Assembly: GCA_033065855.1 (NCBI GenBank)
Contig: JAVXUO010001110.1
Location: forward strand, 124,001 to 188,000
Origin: Escallonia rubra
Lineage: Eukaryota > Streptophyta > Magnoliopsida > Escalloniales > Escalloniaceae
Length of the DNA: 64,000 nucleotides
Direction: 5' to 3'
Below, in pieces: positions 47,134-59,136 of this stretch (position 1 is the first letter of the stretch; each line of letters starts with the position of its first letter). A program made the translations under genes and the position numbers. The notes beneath the pieces were generated by a model. It made no database searches, was not told the origin of the DNA, and saw only the letters and a list, made by a program, of their open reading frames with translations.

Positions 47134-50100
47134 AATTACAAGAAAATTGGTCATTAGTGACAACGAAAGTTGTCACAATAAAATGCGAAGTTGTCACTAA
47201 CTACTATAGTGACAAAACAATTTTGTCACTATAGGCCCGTCACTAAAGGCTATAAGTGACGACATTAAAAAAGTTATCACAAAACCTTAAAGCAGTGTGA
47301 CAACGTCAAAGTAGTCACTGATTCACCACATTTAGTGACAACTTTGTTGTCACTAAATGTTCTCAAATAATGTCACTAGAACACCGTGTTGTCACTAAAG
47401 AACTCTTCTAATTGACTTGGGTTGAGATCCAGTGACAAGATACCTTGTCAATGTTTCTGTCTAGTGACGACAGTGATGGTGTCACAATTTCAAATATGTG
47501 ACAAGTTAAATGTTGTCACAAATTCCAATAGGGGACATTTTCGGTGTCGTCACAATTGCCATTTGTGTCAATTATTTGTTGTCACTGGAACATTCAGTGA
47601 CAACTTCTCATTGTCACCGTTTTGGTTTTTTCATGTTGTCACAATACAAATTAGCGACGAACGTTTATTGATGTAGTGACAACTAGCAACTTTTCTCTTT
47701 ACGGTAATGGTGACAATTGTAAGTTCTCACAAGCTATCAAATCTTATTCCCTTTAAATATTATTCTTCTACAAAATAATGAGAATAAACTTTTAATGTAA
47801 GAGAATTGAATTCAAAATCATCTATTATAAAGAAACCATCCATTACAAGAGTTTTTAATGTCAATACAAACAAAAAGGGTTCCATGTACGGAATCACTAA
47901 CTATAATAATCTAGGATAAGCGTGTCTCTGCATCTTGGTCTTCAATATCTCATACTCATTAGCAACTCTAGTTTTTCACTGCACAAAAGAAAAATACCAT
48001 GATCATCACACTACAAAACAAGATTTCATAATAAGACAACTATAAACATATTAGAGAGAAACCTGTGTAGCAAATATTGATTAAAACATAGCAAATCCAC
48101 CAACAAACCTAGACATATCCTTACATATTTTCATTGGTATCCTGCACTCCCTTTCACCTTAGGAAACTTCAAGCCAATTCCATAACCAAACTCAGCAAAC
48201 TCAATTTCTAGAAAAAGTACCAAATTCGAGAGTATTAATCACTTTTAACAAGTCAATCCAAGTCAAAAGTCCTCAAAGCCACACATAAATGGTCTAGATT
48301 ACCCACAAAAAAAGACTTCCTTAATTTGCCCGGAAGATTACCAAATTCACTAATCAAGTCAACCAAAGTCAATAGTCCTCAGAGGTAATTTAATCTAATG
48401 AGACACTACAACAAATATAGTACTAATGCAAGGTAGGGACTAATGAGGCCGATTAGAAACATTGTCAACGGTCAGAAGGAAAAGAGGTGATTTAATCTAT
48501 AATGAGACACATTGGAAGCATTTTCCAGTAAGTTGTAGTAACTCACCGTCAATATGAAGAGTTGGTGCTGCCATTTTGCAATTTTGCCAACAAAGATTGG
48601 AGTAGCTGTGCAACCTATGACGATTACACCGATATTGCCTCTGGATTTGTGATTCCAAAGCTTTCTTGAACTCCTGACTATCATCAACCTCAAAAGGTCC
48701 CTAAAATCATATATTACATTTCCTATCAAAAGTTAGAAGGAAAAAGGGAATGCACCAGGAATCATATTACACAGCCACCATTATAAACATTAAACATTGG
48801 AACATGCTCGAAATGTATTCATAAACCTCAACGTGCAGAAAAAGAAGATTTGTACTAGAACCAAATAGAAAGCACAGGAAAAATAATGGTCAAGTTTAAC
48901 AGACATCCACAAACCTCAACGTGCAGAAGAAATAAATAAAAATGTGTGAAAGCCTAGAAAGGCAGTAAAGGAGGTGGGTCCATAGCACTATGCATGGAAA
49001 GGCATGAAAGAAGAAGAGAACAAAGTATTCTTTCTCATCTGATACATGAACATATTGAAAGATTCAAAATGAATATTATCAGAGTTGCATTAATCACACA
49101 AAGATGCATTTCTATTGTTTTTATGCGTGTGCGGGAGGGTGGGGGGTTTCAGGAAAGAAAAGTAATTAGAGATGTAAAAAACAGAGTCAAGCTAAGCATT
49201 GACTTCCTTAAGCATATACACAATTTCATCGGGCTTGATTTTGACTTCTCCAATAACAAACTAATTAGCTCCAAAAGCTTGGTTCTTGTTGAAGAAACTT
49301 GACGAATTCTAAACAAATTAACCTGACTATACCAGGATGCAATCTCAACGAGACTCTAACCAGGCAAACACAAGTCAAGAACAAATCGATCTCAACCAAG
49401 CTCTAATCAAGGCAAACACAAGTTAAGTATGAAAGGTACATAAAATATTTGAAATCACTGCTTCATATTCATGTGTAATAACTAACAATGCAGGAATGAT
49501 TGTAAATGTTTGCACCCTCAATACCAACATTAATTGAGCCAATCAACCATTTAACCTGTAATACAACGCAAGTTTTACGTTGATAGTTATGAGGACTGGT
49601 CAAAGCATTCAAATTCATGAATAACATACAACTATATCCAAGGAGTTTCCTCTTCTACCATTTCTTAAATTGAGTCCTCATGGGTCCAAAGACCAAGCAG
49701 TGTAGAACATGTCCTAAGTTAATAGCATGACTAAGGTCAATGATTAAAAAATTTTGACAGCCATGCCACTGTAAGAAACAAAGGGGCCTTCATAAACGAT
49801 TTTGTGGCACTTAAAGACTATGCCTAACTGTGTTTGTTCGTAAATTGGGTAGTTCGCTAAAACTGGCCGAAAACCAAGTAGTTCTTGAACGACTTCACAA
49901 AAATTCGTTGCAACGCGACAGTGCCACCAGCGACAGTGGTCGTGCGCGCGTCGCTGGCGACCCGTGCCGTGCGCCGCTGCCGGAGACAGTTCACAATCGC
50001 GTTAACCCAAATCCCTACCCCCACAACCCCAACCTCTACCTCCAAATCCCTAACATAAACGATTCATCAATGGTCCAATCGGAACCCCCAATTGCACCAA

Positions 50101-50694
50101 CTCCATTCTACAGAAGAGAGATAGAGAGGAAGTGTGCATTACAAACCTGAGAAAGCACGGCGGAATTTGGCCTCCCCTCACACCCTGGGAATTGATTTTG
50201 TGGCGAGATCCGAATGGTGAAACCCGTAGACAGAGCGCAGGAGATCGAGTTGATCAAGCAGAGTGAGAGAGAGGTCTTGGAGCTCGTACGAAGTGTCTTT
50301 GTGTTTTGATAGTATTAGAAGACTTAGAATGAAATGGAACCGGGAAACAATATTTTGCATCATGCCTAAATATTTTGCATCCGGCCTAAATAATTTTTGT
50401 GACAATAATAGCTTTGTCATAATTTATTTTTCTTTTCAACTGTGTTAACATAAAAAATTTGTCACTATCGCTCACTAACACAGTGACAATACTTCTAACG
50501 TTGTCACTATTGCTTTTCCAAATTTATGACCAGTGACAAAATTAAGTGACAATTTTGTCGTTGTCATTAGATATTACACTATGACAGACCAATTGTGACA
50601 ACATTTGTGCTTGTCACAGTTGGTGATAATTAGTGACAACTTTTATGTTGTCACTAAAAAAGTTGTCACAAATGACATATTTTCTTGTAGCGTG
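47134..50694. mobile_element. CACTA-like element with TTGTCACTA subterminal repeats
   Basis: The right end reads ATTTTCTTGTAGCGTG, the complement of CACGCTACAAGAAAAT, a known variant of CACTA termini. The left end TTACAAGAAAATTGG (47136) is a decayed partner. Both subterminal zones (47150-47680 and 50395-50675) are filled with inverted and direct copies of GTGACAAC / GTTGTCAC-type words, a different repeat family from the GACGGA elements elsewhere in the window. No transposase was found. A leader-like segment at 49900-50350 again lies at the right end. The right boundary cuts the old Copia body at 50695. Confidence 0.75.
47680..49900. other. Interior of the CACTA-like element
   Basis: No recognisable gene. 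A minus-strand block at 48545-48700 has a plausible GT donor at its lower end and could be an exon of captured sequence, but I cannot assign it. Confidence 0.35.
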
Positions 50695-51465
50695 GGGATA
50701 TGATGTCAAAATGTCTGCAATATGGTCCTTGGTAGAGGTGAACTGAACATTGAGTTCTTTTCAACGTACCTTGTCACAAACGAAGTGAAAGTCTATCTCA
50801 ATGTGCTTCATTAGAGCATGCAACACGGGGTTGGCAGAGCAATATGCTGTACCTACTTTGCCACACCAGAGAATGGGAGATTGTTGGAAGGGAAATTGAA
50901 AGCCATGTTTAATGAGAAGAGAACATATACATGTGAGTTCATCGAGACAAAATACAAGAGCTTTGTATTCAGCCTCAATCAAAAAGCGAGTCACAGTACG
51001 CTGTTTACAGGAAGACTAAGAGATAAAATTACCACCGAGATATACAGCAAAACCCCTTGTGGATTTACAGTCGTCAACGCTGCCAGCCAAATTAGCGTTG
51101 GTAAAGACTTAGACATCACAAAAGCGGGAACGAGTAAACATAAGACCATAGTCAATGGTCATGCGGAGAAACCGAACGGTGCTTTTAACGTAACTCCGAT
51201 GAGTTTCAGTCAAAGAGGCATATATTACCACGCGTTATTGATGGCAAAGGCAATATTAGGTCAAGCAAGGGTTAAATATTATAGAGCACCAACAATGGAT
51301 CGGTACTTTGTGGGATCAAAGAATGGAGCACCCCCTGACGTAGACAACTCTAGAGGAGGAAAGACAGGGGTCAGCACAGGTTTAAAAAGAGTCATACCGG
51401 TCTTGGGGAGATGGTCGGCTATATAGCGACGTTGACAAAGGCAAAATCCAGACTAAGGTTAGAAA

Positions 51466-52310
51466 TGTTGGAAATATGCAAGGCAGTATGGAGAAACTGG
51501 ACTAAAGATGCCTGAGTCGAATGCGTTGCACTCTTTCCTTAAGACAGTATTTGCTCCCTTATAATCTGCTTAGGGTAGCAGCAAATCTGCCTCTCAAGAT
51601 AAAACAGGCGAAACTCTATTGATCACAGCAGAATGCAATCAACAGACAGAAATTTGAGAGAGTGCAAGAGAGAAAACGAAGTGTTTTTATGATCTGACCA
51701 TCAGCCCTATTTATAGACACCAAAGGGTGCCTAGAACAGGTGCAAACAGTTGTGGCAGTTAAGTGACTCAACAGATGTCACTTAACAGTCACAATCTGTA
51801 GACACAGTATAGAGGTGCAACATTTGAACTAAAAGGCACCAATTGTAGTTGCCATTTCGAAATTAACTGTTTCAGTTCAAGTTGCAGCTCACAGGCTGAA
51901 TTTGTCGCAAAAGTTAAGGCTGGGCTCGGGGCGAGGGCTTCTAGCGACGATGCGCACGTGCAAAGTGCAAAGTGCGCCTAAAAGCGCTAATAGCGCTTTT
52001 ACGCCGCCGCCGCCCCCGCCGCGCGCGCGCGCTGCGGTGCACCGCACATGTGCGAGTGCATGGCCATGCATACCATGTGTTTCTAGAACAATATGGTATG
52101 TCACATGGCTATTTAAATACCCTTAACTTTTTTATTTTCCAAGCCATGTGGGAACCCACTTCATGATTAGTTTCAACCTTATTAAATGCCAATGTTTGAG
52201 AGTTAATATCTCTCAAACCAATCAATCAATTTGATTGATTATTTTTGCAACTTATTCCTTGTAGTACAAACTTTAATAAGGTAAGAATCAATATTGGAAA
52301 ATTTCCAACA
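51466..52310 (-). repeat. 3' LTR of the young Copia
   Basis: 845 bp, TG..CA ends. It contains CTATTTATAGAC (about 51711) as a TATA-like box and a GC-rich CGCGCGCGCG tract near 52021. Paired with 59137-59978. Confidence 0.93.
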
Positions 52311-53007
52311 ATTTCCCCCAATTTTCCAAAATTGGATTTTATCACATTCCGAATTTAGAAATGAACCTCTCTATCCTTTGGTAGGTCCTACTAAGATAAA
52401 GGTGTCTTTCGACTTGAACCTTTACTATAAAGTAGTAAAGTCAATCAGAATTCAAAGTAGCCTTAGCCTTGAACTAAGAATCCTTGGTGATTGATCATCA
52501 CAACTATGTGTAGAACTTTCCAACCAAATTTCCAAATACCTGCACATTTACAGCCATGTACTACATCTTAGGATTTTCGTAAGTGCCATAGAGACTAGCT
52601 CAAATCTCGTAGAAGCGGCCCCACTTCCTGTACTTATATAGGTAAATCTACTAAGGTGCACTTGTATGACTTGCACCCTCCTTTAAGGACATAGATTTAT
52701 TAAGGGAATAACTCTCACCCTCCTCTTGTTCTCCATACAAGTATGCACTACCTTGAGATGGCATGAAGATCAAAATTTTCATCTTTTAGTGCATCTTTGG
52801 TTATAAATACAACGTTTTTTTCCATTGAACTAGAAGACTAAAGGTTACTCTAGTCTCTAGTTGGTTTCCACGTGTATGTTACCTCTCTAATTTCATGAGC
52901 TTCAAACCCATCTCCCTGGAAGTCTGCCATATTATATCCCTGCCTAGGCCTCTCGTAAAGGGATCTGCCAAATTTCCTTTGGACTTCACATAACTAATAG
53001 TAACAAC

Positions 53008-54440
53008 TCATTTGCTAAGTTGTTCTCTCACATAGCTATGTCTAAGACTTATATGTCTAGACTTCCCATTGTATACCTTACTATATGCTCGCGTTAACGT
53101 TGCCTCGTTATCGCAGAATATAGAAATAGCAGGCATTGGCTTAGGCCATAGAGGAATCTCTATCAACATGTCTCTTAGCCATTCTGCCTCCTTAATCGTC
53201 GTTGCCAAAGCAATAAACTCGGACTCCATGGTCGAATGTGAAATCGAAGTTTGTTTCTTGGAACCCCAAGAAACAGCACCTCCACCTATGGTAAATATCA
53301 AACCACTTGTGGACTTTGTTTCATCTGAGTCCGTGATCCAGTTTGCATCTGTGTATCCTTCCAAAACAGCAGGAAACTCTTTATAAGTTAATGCATAGTC
53401 CATTGTGCCCTTAAGGTACTTAAGTACTCTAAACACTGCATTCCAATGAACTTGCCCGGGGTTATGAGTAAATCTACTCAAAACACCAACTGCAAAAGCT
53501 ATATCTGGCCGGGTACATTGCATGATATACATCAAGCTGCCAATAATACTAGAATACTCTAGATGAGAGACACATTTCCCTTCATTTGCCTTCAACTTGA
53601 TAGAAGGGTCATATGGGGTAGTAACCGGGACACAATTCTCGTGATTAAATTTCTTTAAACTTTTCTCAATATAATGAGACTGTGACAAAGAAATAGAATC
53701 CGAGTATCTTATTATTTTCATTCCCAATATAACATTGGCTTTCCCCATATCCTTCATATCAAACGATGAAGATAGAAATAATTTAGTTTCCAACACAATA
53801 TCTAAATCAGTACCAAAGATTAACATATCATCCACATACAAACATATTATCACACCACGTCCTTTATCAAATTTAGAATAAACGCATTTGTCACATTCAT
53901 TTATTCTAAATCCATTAGAGAGAACGACTTGGTCAAATTGTTCATGCCACTGCTTTGGAGCTTGTTTTAAGCTATACAAAGATTTGATAAGCTTACAAAC
54001 CTTTGTTTCTTGGCCCTTTAGTACAAAACCTTCCGGTTGTTCCATGTACACCTCCTCATCTAAAATACCATTTAGAAAAGCAGTCTTGACGTCCATTTGG
54101 TGTATAACTAGTTTGTTAATGGACGATAACGCAAACAATAATCTTATAGTGCTAAGTCTAGCTACCGGAGCGTAAGTGTCGCAATAGTCAATTCCTTCCT
54201 TTTGTTTAAAACCCTTGGCTACAAGTCTAGCTTTATTGGCTTAAGCTTTCGCTTAAAGATCCATTTGCAGCCTATTGGTTTAAACCCTAGTGGTAAATCA
54301 GTCAATACCCAAGTTTGGTTTGACATTATCGACTCCATTTCATCATTTATAGCTTCTTGTCACAAGTCAGAATCTCGAGAAGTTATGGCATCTCGATATG
54401 TAAGAGGGTCATGTTCTACGTTATACATATGAGAGTAATC
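53008..54440 (-). pseudogene. Copia reverse transcriptase and RNase H
   Basis: The upstream part (54440-54235) reads NVEHDPLTYRDAITSRDSDL, meets a TGA in place of Trp, continues MESIMSNQTWVLTDLPLGFK and then shifts frame. The main ORF (53008-54138, 376 codons) has [38 protein letters not shown], the catalytic [11 protein letters not shown], and the RNase H region [20 protein letters not shown] with [19 protein letters not shown]. It stops at REQLSK, where the family normally continues; the next codons (SYVKSKGNLADPFTRG) follow after the TGA. Confidence 0.93.
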
Positions 54441-54443
54441 ACC

Positions 54444-55262
54444 TTAATTTCTACTTCCCTCAATTAAAAATTGGTAGAAATTTGGACCATAGGTTTTCTC
54501 AATTCTTGCTCTCTTACTTCTCCTTAGTTCACCTCCTTCCCCCATTTCCGGAGTAGGGTGAACTTGATCCTCATCGACTGTGTTTTCATTTTTCCGATCT
54601 CTGGAGAAAGAATTCTCAAAAAATTCTGCATCTCTAGATTCCAAAATAATATTTTGGCTAACGGATTCCGTTGATTCCACGGTTAAGAATCTATACGCTT
54701 TGTTATGTTGAGCATAGCCTATGAAGACACATTCGATTGTCTTTTCCCCTAATTTGGGTCTTTTTGGATCGATTAGCCTTACTAACGCCCTACACCCCCA
54801 CACTTTAAGGTGTCCAAAAGAAGGTTTTCTCTTCTTCCATAACTCATAGGGTGTGACATTAGATACCTTGTGGGGTATACGATTAAGTATATATGTGGAA
54901 GTCATGAGAGCTTTCCCCTACAAATTCTTGGGCAAATTAGAAGTAAGTAATAAGGTATTAACCATTTCTTGCAAGGTCCTATTTTTCCTCTCGGCTACAC
55001 CATTTTGTTGTGGACTATAAGGAGCTGTAACTTGGTGTATGATACCCCAAGTTTCAAATAGATCATCAAAGGAAATATATTCACCTCCCCTATCCGACCG
55101 TAAAATTTTAATCTTACGATCTAGTTGATTCTCTACTTCCGCTTTGTAAATTTTAAATTTATCCAAAGCTTCATCCTTAGTCCTAAGAAGATACGTGTAT
55201 GTATAACGTGAACAATCATCTATAAATATAATGAAGTATCTTTTACCACCCCTTGTTAGATT
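54444..55262 (-). pseudogene. Copia integrase core and C-terminal region
   Basis: Resumes after the solo LTR with NLTRGGKRYFIIFIDDCSRY, then ILRSDRGGEYISFDDLFE and APYSPQQNGVAERKNRTLQE, giving the D-D-35-E catalytic set together with the upstream HSDL. A TAG replaces the expected Trp after LPKNL (about 54918). The second part, from MTSTYILNRIPHKVSN through VFIGYAQHNKAYRFL, is the integrase tail, ending at a stop after LIEGSRN (54444). Confidence 0.92.
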
Positions 55263-55267
55263 ACCTT

Positions 55268-57610
55268 TGATGCCAATGAAAGTGGGTTCGTGCTTACATG
55301 GAGGTGCCACAAAGGCTGCAGTCCGAGTCAGCTTCCAAGTATGTTGATGTGAGACACAGCAAGGGTGGAACAAGGGCAGAGACCAAGGGCTTCCCAGACA
55401 GAGCTTGAGGGTGGCAGTGCTGCGAGGGCGATAGCGCAAGATGAATATACGACGACAGTCACAGTCCGATGCTTAGGTCCAAAGTCAGGGTCCTGTATGT
55501 TTCTCTCTCTAGAATTCTAGAGTGAGAAAGTGAAAATGTTCTGAAAATGTCCAAATGTTGTCCCCCTCCAAATGAATTCTCAAGACCTCTATTTATAGAG
55601 ATTGAGATGATGATGTCATTAACCGACACGTGGCGCTCCCCGGGAGTGACACGTCACCGGGGGGTCCACGAGTGCCGGTGCTCCATGGACTGTCAGATCG
55701 CATATTCAACCGGCCTGCTCCTCACAGCGTCGCTCTGTCTGTCTGGAAAGACTGGCTCCCACCGCATCGGTGTGGCCAGAGAACCCCTTGATCTAGCCTC
55801 CAATCCAAGCCCTTGCGGAGTCCCACAGGCCTGGCAGCGGTGGGGAAGACCCGACGCCCAACTGCCAGGTGAACTAGGCGCGATGCCCTCCGAAGACCTG
55901 CTCCCGTCTCGGAGTGACCCGGGGGTCATAGTCCCTAGGGGTGCCGACGCAAGCCCCCAGTGCCGGAGCACGTAGGCCAGTCACGCAGGCACCCTGACGG
56001 AGATAGTGTCCCGGAGGAGTCGTCTATTCCGCAGGCCAAGGTAGCATCCCGGAGGAGCCGTCTACCCGACCGGCCAAGGTAGCATCCCGGAGGAGCCGTC
56101 TACCTGGCGGAAGGGGAGTTGAAGAGCTCCCTGGCAGAGATAGTGTCCCGGAGGAGTCGCCTATCCCTGCGGGTGAGTCCTTATGCCGGAGCACTTGGAG
56201 CGAGTCAAGGTAGCATCCCGGAGGAGCCGTCTACCCGACTGGCCGAGGTAGCATCCCGGAGGAGCCGTCTACCTGGCGGAAGGGGAGTTGAAGAGCTCCC
56301 TGGCAGAGATAGTGTCCCGGAGGAGTCGCCTATCCCCGCGGGTGAGTCCTTATGCCGGAGCACTCGGAGCATGTCAAGGTAGCATCCCGGAGGAGCCGTC
56401 TACCCGACTGGCCGAGGTAGCATCCCGGAGGAGCCGTCTACCTGGCGGAAGGGGAGTTGAAGAGCTCCCTGGCAGAGATAGTGTCCCGGAGGAGTCGCCT
56501 ATCCCCGCGGATGATGTACACTCCGGAGAGTGGGTTGAAGCATGTTCCATGACCAAGGCAAGGTGCGCATGGTGTGATGAATGAGTGTGGTGCCCGGGGG
56601 CATGATGACATGATTGTGGCGCATGGGCGCGATGAAGTGAGTAAGGTGCCGTGAGCACGTCTATGTCAATGGCGCGGCGCATGGGCGCGAAGGAGTGCGT
56701 AAGGTGCCGGGGGCATGTTTGTGTCAATGGTGGCACATGGGCGCGACAGAGTGCGTAAGGTGCCGGGGGCACGTTGGTGTCAATGGTGGCGCATGGGCAC
56801 GACATAGGTGCGTATAGTGCCGGGGGCACGGTAGTGTGACAGAGAGCCTGGGGGCACGGCTGTATCAGCGGCGCGGCCCATGGGCGCGGCGAAGTGTTGG
56901 AGTGTGACGCCCGGACGTTGGTGACGGGGGTCACGGAGACAACGTCCGGGCGACGGATGATGAGCGTCGTGGAGTTGTGTCTGGGCGACGGGGTCGCGGA
57001 GTTGTGTCCGGGCGACGGGGGTAGCGGAGTTGTGTCCGGGCGACGTGGTCGCGGAGTTGTGTCCGGGCGACGGGAGATTGTTGCCGGACGGACGTCGCGA
57101 GGTTGATGTACGAACGTCCGTAAGGTGATGCACGACGGACGTCGCGAGGTTGACGTCCGGATGACGGGCGAAGGGCGTGGCGAAGGATGCAAGGCCTCTT
57201 GAAGAGAAGTGAATGTGCTAAGGATAGAGGCGAAAGGCCAACCCTTGGGGGCAGGCCAAGGCCAACCCCAAGGGAAGGCTGAGGTCGACCACAAGGGGGA
57301 GGCCGAGGCCGAGGCCGACCCCAAGGGGAAGGACCCCAAGGGGGAGGCCAAGGCAAACCTCCTTGGGCAAGTGCCATGGCGCATCGACGGACAACGTGCG
57401 AAGTGTGACGGTCGAAGCGTGATGCGGCGTCGCACGATGATGAGTTTCTTGGCGACGAAGTCGCGTAGAAGAAGTAAGAAGTGCACGTGACTTGAGCGTG
57501 CACGCTTTGACCGGTTGTGAGCGTTGAAAATGTCTGTTGCTTGTGCGGACGTGTCATGCAAAATGGGACCGCAGTGGGCCTTTGGGTGCGACCAGAATAG
57601 GTTGGGAACA
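55268..57610 (+). mobile_element. Solo LTR nested in the Copia integrase, TSD ACCTT
   Basis: TGATGCCAATGAAAGTGG at 55268 to GGTTGGGAACA at 57610 gives TG..CA ends, and the 5-bp duplication ACCTT is perfect (55263-55267, 57611-57615). Removing it and one duplication restores the Copia frame (CEMEG-NLTRGGK). No gag/pol lies inside, so it is a solo LTR of about 2.34 kb. It has a CTATTTATAGAG promoter-like box near 55590. It shares its first 750 bp or so with the copy at 16164. Very GC-rich and full of tandem repeats. The 416-codon ORF inside is a by-product of GC-rich repeats, not a gene. Confidence 0.9.
56010..57090. repeat. Three tandem-repeat arrays inside the solo LTR
   Basis: Array 1 (about 56010-56510): a 169-bp unit marked by GAAGAGCTCCCTGGCAGAGA at about 56121, 56290 and 56459, with an inner short repeat CATCCCGGAGGAGCCGTCTA. 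Array 2 (about 56600-56830): a roughly 57-60 bp unit around GCGCATGGGCGCGA and GTGCCGGGGGCACG. Array 3 (about 56950-57080): a roughly 30-bp unit around GCGGAGTTGTGTCCGGGCGA. Confidence 0.88.
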
Positions 57611-59110
57611 ACCTTCCATTTCACACAAGTCTGAATGTACTAATTCTAATAATTGTGTTTTCCTCTCAACCCCTTTAAAGGGTTTTCTGGCAATTTTAGA
57701 CTTTATGCAAACTGAACATTTCTCTAAACTAGGTGAAGTAATTTGAGGTATTAAACTCAATTTTACCATACTTCTCATGCGTTTATAATTAACATGACCT
57801 AGTCTAGAGTGCCATAAATTAAATGGAACAGCAATATAAGCAAACTTAGTATCTTTATTAGCCATAGTAAGCTTGTACAATCCATTGGTTACATATCCCT
57901 TGCCAACATAGTTCCCTCCCTTAGTCAGAATTACACTATCTGACTCAAACAAAATCTTAAATTCAAACTGATTAAGCATACTAACGGATATAAGATTTTT
58001 CCTAACATCGGGAACAAAAAGCACATCCTTTAAGGTCAGCGTCTTTCCGGAAGAGAGATAGAGCACCACAGTTTCTTTGCCCATGACCTTAGCCGTAGAT
58101 GAATTTCCCATGCAGAGTTGATATCCCTCCGCAACTGGCTCGAGGTCGTTGAACAGATTTCTGTTTTTAGCAATATGCTTGGTTGGACCGGAGTCCACCC
58201 ACCACTCATCATCTTCCCCCATCATGTTGGCTTCGGAAACCATTGCAACGAAGTCCTCGTTGTCAACCACATTGGCATGGTCCTTTTTCTGCCTCTTAGC
58301 CACTCGGCAATTCTTCTTGAAGTGGCCAATTTTCCCACACTTCCAACATGCCTTTTTAGGTTTGTCTTGCCGGTTGGTAGAAACAGAAGCTTGACCATCA
58401 AGCTTACGCTTAGTGCCACTAGAGGAGCCATGATCTATCACAAGAGCCTTGGAGGACTTGTTGTCTTCCAACTCAAGCCTATCCCAGTTTCGAGAGTTCT
58501 CTTCAACTTGGATATACTTGACTAACTCTTGCATGGTCATGGCATCCTTCTTTTGTTTTAACTCTTTACGACATTCTTTCCAAGCTAACGGCAATTTAGA
58601 AATTATAGTAGACACTTGGAAAGACTCGTCAAGAGAGTGGCCCTCCGAAATAATTAAATTCATAATCATTTGTAGTTCATGAATCTGAGTAATAACAGAC
58701 TTACTATCTACCATGTGGAAGTCAAACAACTTACTGATTAGGAATTTTTTATTCCCGGCGTCCTCCGTCTTGTACTTGTTGTCGAGATCATCCCAAAGTT
58801 CATTTGCGGTGTTGTTTGCATACTTGATCTCGTACACGTCGTATAAAGTGTCGGACAACCCTCCCAAAATGTATCCCTTACAGTAGGTGTCATCCTCCTC
58901 CCACCTTTGCTTTTGCTTCATGGTAGATTGCTTTATTGCTTCGTCTGCAGCTTCATCCACGATAGGCTTTGGAATAGTGAGCACATAGGCAACCTTCAAT
59001 GCAGCAAGAAAGAAGTACATCTTGCTCTTCCATTGCCTAAAGAAAGAGCCATCGAACTTACCCAGCTTCGAGATGTCGTTGATCACAGGCATCCTTGAAG
59101 TATTCTCCAT
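57611..59110 (-). pseudogene. Copia gag-protease-integrase N-terminal ORF, broken by an insertion
   Basis: Starts MENTSRMPVINDISKLGKFD at 59110 and stays open for 500 codons. It shows the Copia capsid region (FDGSFFRQWKSKMYF), a CCHC zinc knuckle CWKCGKIGHFKKNC, a protease site WWVDSGPTKHI (DSG with Pro where Ala is usual), GAG-pre-integrase LWHSRLGHVNYKRMRSMV with the integrase zinc Cys pair CSVC, and HSDLCEMEG. It is then cut by the solo LTR at 57610, and the apparent ORF reads on into that LTR to 57554. The frame resumes at 55262. Confidence 0.92.
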
Positions 59111-59136
59111 CGTAGCCAAAAATACTGTCTTAAAAT

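Noticed and set aside
50818..51426. 202-codon plus-strand ORF
   Set aside because: It is antisense to the old Copia reverse-transcriptase/RNase H remnant, and its product matches no family.
53069..54175. Plus-strand ORFs of 95-105 codons
   Set aside because: They are antisense shadows of the Copia reverse-transcriptase and RNase H ORF.
56374..57624. 416-codon minus-strand ORF (and overlapping 226-codon ORF)
   Set aside because: It lies inside the GC-rich tandem arrays of a solo LTR and extends across the LTR border into Copia sequence. The Pro/Arg/His-rich product is a repeat translation.
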